The translations under genes were made by a program, and so were the position numbers. A DNA stretch of 64,000 bases, taken from NCBI GenBank assembly GCA_035222895.1, contig JAVYIG010000899.1:288530-352529 (forward strand), written 5' to 3'. The notes below the pieces were generated by a model. It was not told where the DNA came from. It saw only the letters and a program-made list of their open reading frames with translations, and ran no database searches. Below are positions 36,701-46,550 of the stretch, piece after piece. Position 1 is the first letter of the stretch; each line of letters opens with the position of its first letter. Source of the stretch: Strongylocentrotus droebachiensis (taxonomy: Eukaryota > Echinodermata > Echinoidea > Camarodonta > Strongylocentrotidae).

Positions 36701-39700
36701 CAGCACATCCCAGGATCCCCCAATTATTGGGCTTTTCCCACAGACGTGGAATGTCGAACGACTGATACGCATATCTTCTCCAATTACTTGAGAAGTAGGT
36801 CATCTACTGCGCGTAATATGGATGGATTAACCAGAATTCCGGTCTAGGATATGACCATGATGGAGATGAAGTAGAGCTACTTGAAGATGCTCAGCACATC
36901 CCAGGATCCCCCGATAATTGGGCTTTTCCCACAGACGTGGAATATCGAACGGCTGATACGCATATCTTCTCCAATTACCTGAGAAGTATGTCAATTACTG
37001 CGTGTGATATGGATGGAATAACAAGAATTCTGGTCTTGGAAATGAACAAGAACGGGTTGAAGGAGAGCTACTTGAAGATGCCCAGCACATCCCAGGATCC
37101 CCCGATGTTTGTGCTTTCCTCAAAGACGTGAAATGTCGAACGGCTGATACGCACATCTTCTCCAATTACTTGAAAAGTATGTTAATAACTGCGTGTGATA
37201 TGGATGGATTAACCAGAATTCCGGTCTAGGATATGACCATGATGGAGATGAAGTAGAGCTACTTGAAGATGCTCAGCACATCCCAGGATCCCCCGATAAT
37301 TGGGCTTTTCCCACAGACGTGGAATATCGAACGGCTGATACGCATATCTTCTCCAATTACCTGAGAAGTATGTCAATTACTGCGTGTGATATGGATGGAA
37401 TAACAAGAATTCTGGTCTTGGAAATGAACAAGAACGGGTTGAAGGAGAGCTACTTGAAGATGCCCAGCACATCCCAGGATCCCCCGATGTTTGTGCTTTC
37501 CTCAAAGACGTGGAATGTCAATCGGCTGATACGCATATCTTGTCCAATTACTTGAGAAGTATTTCAACTACTGCGTGTAATATGGATGGATTAACCAGAA
37601 TTCCGGTCTCGAAAATGAACAAGAACGAGATGAAGGATAGCTCCTTGAAGATGATTAGCACTTCCCAGGATCCCCCGATGATTGTGCTTTCTCCAAAGAC
37701 GTGGAATGTCAAACGACTGATACGCATATCTTCTCCAATTACTTGAGAAGTAGGTCATCTACTGCGCATAATATAGATGGATTAACCATAATTTCGGTCT
37801 TGACAATGACCAAGATGGAGATGAAGTAGAGCTACTTGAAGATGCTTAGCGCTTCCCAGGATCCCCCGATGTTTGTGCTTTGCCCAAAGACGTGGACAGT
37901 CGAACGGCTGACACGCACATCTTCTCCAATTACTTGAGAAGTATGTCAATTACTGCGTGTGATATGGATGGAATAACAAGAATTCTGGTCTTGGTAACGA
38001 CCAAGATGGAGATGAAGTAGAGCTACTTGAAGATGCTCAGCACATCCCAGGATCCCCCGATGATTGTGCTTTTCCCACAGACGTAGAATTTCGAACGGCT
38101 GATATGCACATCTTCTCCAATTACTTGAGAAGTATGTTAATTACTGCGTGTGATATGGATGCATTAACCAGAATCCCGGTCTAGGAAATTACCATGATGG
38201 AGATGAAGTAGAGCTACTTTTTGATGCTCAGCACATCCCAGGATCCCCCGATAATTGGGCTTTCCCCAAAGACGTGGAATGTCGAACGGCTGATACGCAC
38301 ATCTTCTCCAATTACATGAGAAGTATGTTAATTACTGCGTGTGATATGGATGGATTAACCAGAATTCCGGTCTAGGATATGACCATGACGGAGATGAAGT
38401 AGAGCTACTCGAAGATGCTCAGCACATCCCAGGATCCCCCAATTATTGAGCTTTTCCCACAGACGTGGAATGTCGAACGACTGATACGCATATCTTCTCC
38501 AATTACTTGAGAAGTAGGTCATCTACTGCGCGTAATATGGATGGATTAACCAGAATTCCGGTCTAGGATATGACCATGATGGAGATGAAGTAGAGCTACT
38601 TGAAGATGCTCAGCACATCCCAGGATCCCCCGATAATTGGGCTTTTCCCACAGACGTGGAATATCGAACGGCTGATACGCATATCTTCTCCAATTACCTG
38701 AGAAGTATGTCAATTACTGCGTGTGATATGGATGGAATAACAAGAATTCTGGTCTTGGAAATGAACAAGAACGGGTTGAAGGAGAGCTACTTGAAGATGC
38801 CCAGCACATCCCAGGATCCCCCGATGTTTGTGCTTTCCTCAAAGACGTGGAATGTCAATCGCCTGATACGCATATCTTGTCCAATTACTTGAGAAGTATT
38901 TCAACTACTGCGTGTAATATGGATGGATTAACCAGAATTCCGGTCTCGAAAATGAACAAGAACGAGATGAAGGACAGCTCCTTGAAGATGATTAGCACTT
39001 CCCAGGATCCCCCGATGATTGTGCTTTCTCCAAAGACGTGGAATGTCAAACGACTGATACGCATATCTTCTCCAATTACTTGAGAAGTAGGTCATCTACT
39101 GCGCGTAATATGGATAGATTAACCAGAATTTCGGTCTTGACAATGACCAAGATGGAGATGAAGTAGAGCTACTTGAAGATGCTTAGCGCTTCCCAGGATC
39201 CCCCGATGTTTGTGCTTTGCCCAAAGACGTGGACAGTCGAACGGCTGATACGCACATTTTCTCGAATTACTTGAGAAGTATGTTATTACTGCGTGTGATA
39301 TGGATGGATTAACCAGAATTCCGGTCTTGGAAAAGACCACGATAGAGATGAAGTAGAGCTACTCGAAGACGCTCAGCACATCCCAGGATCCCCCGATGGT
39401 AGGGCTTTCCCCAAAGACGTGGAATGTCGAACGGCTGATACGTACATCTTCTCCAATTACCTGAGAAGTATGTCAACTACTGCGTGTGATATGTATGGAT
39501 TAACAAGAATATTCAGGTCTTGAAAATGACAAATAAGGAGATGAAGGAGAGCTACTTGAAGATGCTCAGCACATCCCGGGATCCCCGATGATTGGGCTTT
39601 TCCCACATACGTGGTATGTCGAAGGGCTGATACGCATATCTTCTCCAATAACCTGAGAAGTATGTCAATTACTGCGTGTGATATGGATGGAATAACAAGA

Positions 39701-39840
39701 ATTCTGGTCTTAGAAATGACCAAGATGGAGATGAAGGAGAGCTACTTGAAGATGCTCAGCACATCCCAGGATCCCCAGATGTTTGTGCTTTCCCCAAAGA
39801 CGTGGAATGTCGAACGGCTGATACGCACATATTATAACCA
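30756..39840 (+). repeat. Satellite-like tandem array derived from a mucin WxxW exon
   Basis: About 45-50 tandem units, mostly ~191 bp, each carry the same ordered landmarks: AGTATGTCAACTACTGCG, ATATGGATGGATTAA, ATGAAGTAGAGCTACTTGAA, CATCCCAGGATCCCCCGATG and GACGTGGAATGTCGAACGG. In one frame a unit encodes the N-terminal two thirds of a Mucin2_WxxW domain: YGWINQNSGLGNDQDGDE, VELLEDAQHIPGSPDDC, VECRTADTH. The first Trp of the WxxW motif is a TGA or TAA stop in every array unit I inspected. Unit length is not a multiple of three, so successive units change frame and no long protein is possible. Higher-order repeats of ~727 bp occupy 30.75-36.9 kb; 36.9-39.8 kb has simpler tandem units and a ~1.34 kb duplication (36.9-37.75 versus 38.65-39.1 kb). 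The recurrent 60-100 codon frames on both strands are by-products. Function, if any, is unknown. Confidence 0.85.
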
Positions 39841-40227
39841 AAAAGATGATGATGATGTGACATTCGACAAGGGTAGTGGACTACTATGTAAAAACTATCC
39901 TGGTAGGCCTTGTTGCCCTGATAACCAAATCAGGTACTTGTGTTGTGGTTGAACCTAAACGGTTAGCTGTAATCTTGACCAACTTCAAGAACAACATTTT
40001 AAAAAACACCTGGAATCACTCCAGCAACAAACCCTAAAACGACTCAAGAAACTCCACCAGGAACAAAATCAGGTAGAGCACCGGGAACAAAACCCGGTTT
40101 AACACCTGAAAAAACGCCAGGAGCTACAACAGTACAACATTGGATACAACACCGGGAACAACACCAGGCACAACTCTAGGAACAGCATCAGGAACAAATA
40201 CAGCATCAACAACGCCATCAACAACAG
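39611..40227 (+). pseudogene. Terminal mucin exon: WxxW domain plus Thr/Pro-rich region
   Basis: The last array unit runs into the missing C-terminal part of the domain. The N-terminal part reads WNNKNSGLRNDQDGDEG, DVCAFPKDVECRTADTH. After a stop and frame change near 39,835 it continues DDDDVTFDKGSGLLCKNYPG, RPCCPDNQIRYLCC, then a TGA. The downstream part encodes Thr/Pro/Gly repeats in two frames (ETPPGTKSGRAPGTKPG; TTPGTTPGTTLGTASG; TASTTPSTTG). It ends at 40227 with a phase-1 boundary before GTTATG, the same boundary as in the minus-strand copy at 46551. This shows the exon was once coding and spliced: a cysteine-rich module followed by an O-glycosylation-type tail. It is now broken. Confidence 0.75.
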
Positions 40228-40384
40228 GTTATGTCATGTGCGTATTAATGAACATATTGTATTTCCAAAATAAATCTTGTTTAAGGAAATTTTCATTGTG
40301 GGTATATCACAAAAGAAATTAAACTGTATAAGTGTTGATACAAATAAAATTTAAAATTACTGGATACACCCCAGTCGTAAAAAA

Positions 40385-40985
40385 ATAGGAAAAAAATAGG
40401 GGAAAAACAGGGAAAAAATAGTCCCGAAAATATATTTTTTTTCTATTTTTTCCCTATTTTTTTTAAAGGAAAAAATAGGGAAAAAATAGTTTTGGAAATA
40501 GGAAAAAAATAGGTTTGAAACAATTTTTTCTATTTTTTTCCTATTTTTTCCCTATTTTTCAGACCTGAAAATAGGAAATAAATAGGGAAAAAATAGTGTA
40601 GAAAAAAGTGAAGAAAATAGTAAAAAAATAGTGATAACTAGGTGCTTAGTGAACAGTGAAAAATAGTGAGGAAATAGGAAAAAAAATAGTGAGAAAATAG
40701 GAAAAAAATAGTAAGAAAATAGGAAAAAATAGTAAGAAAATAGGGAAAAATAGTAAGAAAATAGGAAAAAAATAGTAAGGAAATAGGAAAAAAATAGTAA
40801 GAAAATAGGAAAAAATAGTAAGAAAATAGGAAAAAAATAGTAAGAAAATAGGGAAAAATAGTAAGAAAATAGGAAAAAAATAGTAAGGAAATAGGAAAAA
40901 AATAGTAAGAAAATAGGAAAAAAATAGTAAGAAAATAGGGGAAAATAGTAAGAAAATAGGAAAAAATAGTAAGGAAATAGGGGGG
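40385..40985. repeat. A-rich satellite (AATAGTAAGAAAATAGGAAA)
   Basis: About thirty copies of a ~20-22 bp unit with the words AAATAGG and AAAATAGT, in near-perfect register from about 40,680 to 40,980. The first 200 bp also contain the inverted form (CTATTTTTTCCCTATTTT). It ends in a run of ten Gs. The 117-147 codon Phe/Tyr-rich minus-strand frames are translations of the repeat. A related tract lies at 44.2-44.9 kb. Confidence 0.85.
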
Positions 40986-41334
40986 GGGGGATCACTCATC
41001 CTTTACTTTCATGGATTTCTCAAGCACTACCATCTCACACATCCAGTCAACGACTCTGTACATTGAACTAAATCATACAGTGCAAACTTGATATAAAGAG
41101 ATCAGTTATACCTGAAATGACAAGGTAATTTACCAGCTTTTGGGGGTTAAGATTTCTTGGTTGCACATGACCTCATTGTCAAAAGTTTCCACTGTAGAAT
41201 AGTCACCCTACTCCTACAGCTCTTTTCTCTGCATCGATGCACCTACTCAGTTTGCCAAATTCACTTCATCCTTTCAGTCCAACCCATTCAGTAGAACATT
41301 TAAAATAGTCAATGGGTATATGGAAAATGTTATA

Positions 41335-41509
41335 CAGTCCACTCCTATTATAACAAACATGGATACACCAAGATTTTATTATCAGGCAATTCTCATCAGT
41401 CCCCATTTTAAACAAACCAATGTGTTCAGTAACTTGAGTATAACATGATTTCATTTTAACAAGGAAATTGGCTTGGTCCCGAGCACCTCGTTATAATGGC
41501 AGTGGACTG
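41335..41509. mobile_element. 175-bp TA-flanked MITE (CAGTCCACT ends)
   Basis: The element starts CAGTCCACTCCTATTATAAC and ends GTTATAATGGCAGTGGACTG, forming ~20-bp terminal inverted repeats with one mismatch and one small shift. TA flanks both ends. Size and the CAGTC terminus match the MITE at 18773-18946, although the interiors differ. Confidence 0.8.
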
Positions 41510-41511
41510 TA

Positions 41512-42509
41512 AAAAAACAAAAAGAATAAAAGGGAATGTGTCAAATAAAATACATGTACTTTATTTTCGAGAGGTAAACACAATGACATGAGTTTAGTAT
41601 AGTATGTGTGTTCATATAAGCAAATAAATAAAAGAACTTAACTGATATTTACAATCTTTGGTTAAGTAGTGTACATGTTGTAGTAATAGAGTTGTTCATG
41701 GTTTGCTGTGATTATACTCTAAAAAAAAAAAGACGAATGCAACTGCGTCTCCTATATGCCTCTGCCTTAAAAAAAATATCATCCACCTAGAATGTAGCTT
41801 TCTATTTTTGTTCAAATAAAGTATTCAGGTGAGTTTCAGGACTATTACTGAGCCGATGCGGATATGCCAGGCGATCACAAGCTCTCTCCCTCACTAGTAA
41901 CCAAATAAAGCAGTATTCTGGACATGAGAGTGTTGTTTTCTGTCTCTTTTATTACAATTTAATATTACAAAGTGCTCTTAATAATGTAATAACATTTTCA
42001 AACCTCAAGAAAATCATGACAAATAATATTTTGTTCTCGTTATTTATAAAGATAACAAAATAAAATAAATCATAAAACAGATTTTTCAACATCGCATGCA
42101 TGCTTTATAGTACAGTTGACATGTTACATAATTTTCTCAATCTCAATTGAACTGTCAAAATCTTAATACAATCATCATAATCTAGAAACACTTACTACAA
42201 AATCAATGACATGTCATGTCATTGAGATATATATAAACAAGAAAATGACAGACTTACATGCTACTATTTTCAAATAGTTTTACAAAGTATACCATCATTA
42301 CCATGTATCATAAGTAATGGTCTTATGGTCCTTTATCTTCACAATATGCAGGCACTCATTGTGTACACATACATGTTGTACTTGCCTATGAATCTCAATG
42401 ATTAGACATAAGAATTACATAATAAAATGGAAACAAATACTAATGTAAAGGATACAGATGTTGGTCTTGCTGTTCACAGGCATCTAGTTAATCAAATGGT
42501 GGTTGTACG
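41512..42509. other. No gene recognised
   Basis: AT-rich DNA, possibly the 3' untranslated region or downstream flank of the small minus-strand gene. A TTTATT (AATAAA on the minus strand) occurs near 41,950. Nothing else is recognised. Confidence 0.35.
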
Positions 42510-43566
42510 TTACATGTACATTGTAGCTTGATTAGTTTCAATGGATCTGTAAAGATATAAATGAAATGTGAGTTAGGGGTTAGAATAATCATGCATTGGT
42601 ACATTTATGAACATGCAATTAATACTTAGTACAAGTATTTATGTATTTCATAATGAAAAATTCAAAGGCACAGAACATGTGTGTACAAAAGTATGATAGC
42701 AAAAAAGATGCCAGGCTGACGACGAACGGATGGTGAAACAACGGAGTCATCAAAGAGCCGTCAAGGTGCATGAAATGTACCGGTAAACCTCTCAGGTAGG
42801 CAATTAATTAGAGTTATTTTATTCTTAGATATATCGGGTGAACATACATAAAATAAAACATAAAACACAGAAAAGAAAATAGTAAAGGAACAATTTTTTG
42901 AAGAAAAAAATAAAAAGGAAAGAGAAAAATAATGTAGATCTAGGTAGAACTTGTGCCACCTGCAAATTATTGTTCTAGCATAATGATGAGGTAAACTACT
43001 CTAATATTTTGATGTCAGATCTTAACTAACAAACATGAAATAAATATACCCAAACAAATTATCAACAATAGATTTAGATTTCTACTAAGTAAGGACATAC
43101 CTCGCAGACACACTCTCGGACTTGGAAGACTTGCTCTTCTTCTTGTGTGGTGCTTTAGCAGGTTGTGTTTTCCGATTCCTAGAAAAATAATTTGAGATAC
43201 AATTTAGCCTAAAACCACATCAAAACATTATATCATGCAAGGCAATATAATTGACAGACGTAGTAATGGTAAAAAATCTGAAATTTCTACGTGGATTTAT
43301 TGTAATCACGTTTGTTTACATTCACTCATTCACTAACACTACAGACACTACACTGCACTTGGGGATTCACTACACTTCACTCAGCACTACATGGGAATAT
43401 TGATACGTAAAATAACATTCTATAAGCCTACTAGGGGGTCTATGTCTATGAAGTAGCATTACATTCAACAACAGACACAATAAAAATATATATATCATAA
43501 TGTAATTAAGTTTCAGAAATAAACGTACCTTTTCAGCTGTTTTCTGGGGCCAGTTCCGCTCGTCAT
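42510..43566 (-). CDS. Possible small basic protein, three exons
   Basis: Minus-strand exons 43566-43529, 43178-43101 and 42546-42510 are bounded by good sites (GTACGT and GTATGT donors; TTTTTCTAG and ATCTTTACAG acceptors). They join in frame (phases 2 and 2) to give a 50-residue protein. It starts MTSGTGPRKQLKRNRK, continues with a Lys/Ser-rich stretch (PHKKKSKSSKSESVS) and ends NQATMYM. The composition suggests a nuclear or nucleic-acid-contacting protein, but I do not recognise the family. An overlapping upstream frame (43733-43599, 44 residues, acidic and Ser-rich, starting MSSSNYSSDEIS) lies in another frame. It could be an upstream ORF, or the true N-terminus if there is an indel. Chance splicing cannot be excluded. 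Confidence 0.4.
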
Positions 43567-44210
43567 TCGACAACAAACTCGTTTCTCTACGAGTGGGACT
43601 AGTAATATTTTGAAAATTTGTCGGGCTCATTTTCTTGGGAAGGATCACTAAAATGGGATAAGGAGGCATCGGAGTATGAGGAGTCACTATCTCTTGATGA
43701 AATTTCATCGCTAGAATAATTGCTGGAAGACATTTTGGTGTGATTTGGAGACGTTTGATGAACGAAAATCAGCAAAAGTCCGATGCGCACAGCAGGGAAA
43801 AAAAATGACGGGTAATTTTCAAATTACATACGGGTACTTGCGTACTGTCCTCTACGTTGAAACTTTACTCACACATAGAACGGGAATATCTCGATCGAAT
43901 GCTTTTTTTCCTTTTAATAAAGGAGAATTTTTTTTTGAAATTTATATGTGTACATTTTCTTTTTACACATGGTTTATGTATGGTTATCTTTGAGTGCACT
44001 AGTCACTACTATAGTTTTATAAATAAAATCAAGAATATTAATAAAGGAACAAAATTGAAATTTCGTACATTTTCTTTTTACACATTGTTTATTTATGGTT
44101 ATCTTTGAGCTCACTATTCAATATGTGACCCCACAGCTAAAAACCACCAATAAGTCGCAAAATGAACAAAAGAGATAATGGCAGGAGAAGCGGGCTTTTT
44201 TAATAGGATG
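43567..44210. other. No clear gene; small direct duplication
   Basis: A ~60-bp block containing TACATTTTCTTTTTACACA and TTTATGGTTATCTTTGAG occurs at about 43,950-43,995 and again at about 44,065-44,110. The upstream flank of the small minus-strand gene lies here. No other feature is recognised. Confidence 0.4.
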
Positions 44211-44214
44211 CCAG

Positions 44215-44910
44215 TCATAAACAATAAAAATATGCAAGTTTAGAAAATAGACAAAAAATAGTTTACAAATTTGTATCATGTCATAAAAAATGTAAGTGCA
44301 AAAAATAGGAAGAAAATAGTACTCGCAAATAGGTAAAAAGAAGTCTGAAAAAGATTAAGGTGAAAAAATAGGGAAAAAATAGTCTGAAAAAGATTAAGGT
44401 GAAAAAATAAGGAAAAAATAGTCTGAAAAAGATCAAGATGAAAAAAATAGGGTAAAAATAGTCCTATTTTTTTCATATTTTTTTGGAGAAAATAGAAAAA
44501 AAATAGTCTGAAAAAGATGAAGGTGAAAAAATAGGGAAAAAATAGTTTGGTACTCGAAAATAGGAAAAAATAGAACTATTTTTTTCCTATTTTCTTAAAA
44601 AAAAATAGGAATAAAATAGTCCACAAAAGTTGAAGGTGAAAAAAATGGGGAAAAAATAGTTTGTGCTTGAAAATAGGAAAAAAATAGGACTATTTTTTTC
44701 CTGTTTTCTTATAGGAAATAGGAAAAAAATAGTCTGAAAAAAAATATAGGTGAAAAAAATAGGGAAAAAATAGTTTGTACTTGAAAATAGGAAAAAAATA
44801 GCCCTATTTTTTCCTATTTTCTTGAAGGAAATAGGGAAAAAATAGTCTGCATTTCCAGAAAATAGGGAAAAAATAGAGAAAAAATAGGGAAAAAATATAT
44901 TTTCGCAACA
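44215..44910. repeat. A-rich satellite with inverted blocks (AAAAAATAGTCTGAAAAAGA)
   Basis: Units mix GGGAAAAAATAGTCTGAAAAA with GATTAAGGTGAAAAAATAGG. At four places the tract turns over to the complementary form (CTATTTTTTTCCTATTTTCT), so local hairpins are possible. The core words match the array at 40.4-41.0 kb, but the period is longer (~45 bp). Confidence 0.8.
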
Positions 44911-45039
44911 TAAAAAACTACTAGGGCACCGTCGCAAATTACAGACCTTATATCCTTGTACGTTTTTAATTGTCAACATAGAAACTGAAGCTTGAAATGA
45001 TAGTTTCTATATTGTGGTATGTAGATTAATTGTATGACG

Positions 45040-45915
45040 ATCATATTGTACTTCCAAAATAAATCTTGGTCAAGGAAAATAATTTGTTTGTATATTGCAG
45101 AAGAAATGAAACCGTATGTGTTATTTCATACACTGTGGCGAAACACAGACCTTACATCCATGAACGCTTTTAGTCGTGAACATAGAATCTGAAGCTTGAA
45201 ATTATAGTTTCAAGCTTTTGGTATGTAGATTAAGTGAATGACGATCGATAATATTATACCCTAAGTTGGTGTATTTGTCATATCTTGATAATCATAATTT
45301 GCCATCTATATCTGCATCTTGTCAAAAATGTGTTGATATTTATGTCAATTACTGCGTGTGGTATGGATGGATTAACCAGAATTCCTGTCTTGGAAATGAC
45401 CAATATGGAGATGAAGTAGAGCTATTTGAAGATGCTTAGCACATCCCACGATCCCCCGATGATTAGGCTTTTCCCTCAGACGTGGAATGTCGAACGGCTT
45501 ATACGCACATCTTCTCCAATTACCTGAGAAGTATGTCAATTACTGCGTGTGATATGGATGGGTAAACCAGAATTCCGGTTTTGGAAATGATCAAGAACGA
45601 GATGAAGGAGAGCTACTTGAAGATGCTCAGCACATCCCGGGATCCCCCGATGATTGGGTTTTCCCCACAGACGTGGAATGTCGAACGGCTGATACGCGCA
45701 TCTTCTCCAAAAAAAACTGATGAAGATGTGACATGCGACAAGGGTAGAGGACTGCTATGTAGAAACTATCCTGGTAGGCCGTGTTGCCCTGATTACCAAA
45801 TGAGGTACTTGTGTTGTGGTTGAACCTAAACGGTAACCTGTAGTACACCAACGTCAAGAACAACATTCGGATCAACACCTGTAATCACTCCAGGAACAGC
45901 CCCTAGAACGACTCA
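45040..45915 (+). pseudogene. Mucin WxxW module with its upstream intron (plus-strand copy)
   Basis: 45040-45330 is intron-like DNA homologous to the intron at 46977-47310. The exon part begins near 45,333 with VNYCVWYGWINQNSCLGNDQ: here the WxxW motif (W-Y-G-W) is intact. This first unit has stops further on (45,430-45,475). A second tandem unit follows from about 45,530: its first Trp is TGA, then WVNQNSGFGNDQERDEG, DVECRTADTRIFSK. After a one-base shift in an A run near 45,710 comes DEDVTCDKGRGLLCRNYPG, RPCCPDYQMRYLCC, and a TGA. It is the most complete WxxW domain in the window, including the final Cys pairs. The Thr/Pro tail is cut off near 45,915 by a repeat element. Confidence 0.75.
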
Positions 45916-46002
45916 AGAAAAAAATGTTACAAGTTATATTTCACAAGTATTTATGAGTCCTTACGATTTCGGAGCTTTTATACCTTTCCCCAAAATGTAA
46001 TA

Positions 46003-46530
46003 CCTCCTTCACATACACAGATTTTCCTTACGAGTACTAATTGATTTGTCCGTAAATAGCTCATAATAATCCGTAAGTATTGTAAACCGCTCGCAACAAC
46101 ACATAACCATCTGTAAACTGCTCCCAAGAATCTGTAAATGACTCGTAACAGATTTTTTTTTGATAAACAATTTGTTACGGTAGTCTACGATTTGTTTACG
46201 GATTATTTATGGAATATTAGAAGTGTTTATTTGTGTTGTTTACGATTTCAGTCGGGTCGTGTTACGATGTTTAACGGATTGTTACGGGTTATTACGAGCA
46301 CTTTAAATGTAGTTACGATTACGTGTACAAATAGATACGTATACTGAACGTATTATTACGAATTGTTTACGATTTGGTGAAAGCTGCAAATTTAAACACG
46401 TCATTTTTCAAGTTGTTATTTTTTGGCTAAAAATCGTAAGGACTCGTATTTACGGATGCTTGCGATTGACTTCAAGTGGGTGATCCGTAAGGAGTCGTAA
46501 GAAAAGCAAATTCCGTGTATGTGAAAGGTG
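46003..46530. mobile_element. TA-flanked inverted-repeat element (short copy)
   Basis: The ends CCTCCTTCACATACACAG and CCGTGTATGTGAAAGGTG are inverted, each flanked by TA. Inside are many TTACGA/TCGTAA words. It is the same family as the 891-bp element at 60594-61484. The DNA just left of it (45,925-46,000) matches the middle of the longer copy (TTTATACCTTTCCCCAAAA), so a rearranged or second partial copy lies there. Confidence 0.75.
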
Positions 46531-46550
46531 TATAAAGGAGTTGTCCTTAC

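Noticed and set aside
40552-40999. 147- and 117-residue Phe/Tyr/Leu-rich minus-strand frames resembling membrane proteins
   Set aside because: They are translations of the AAAATAGGAAAA satellite in several frames at once.
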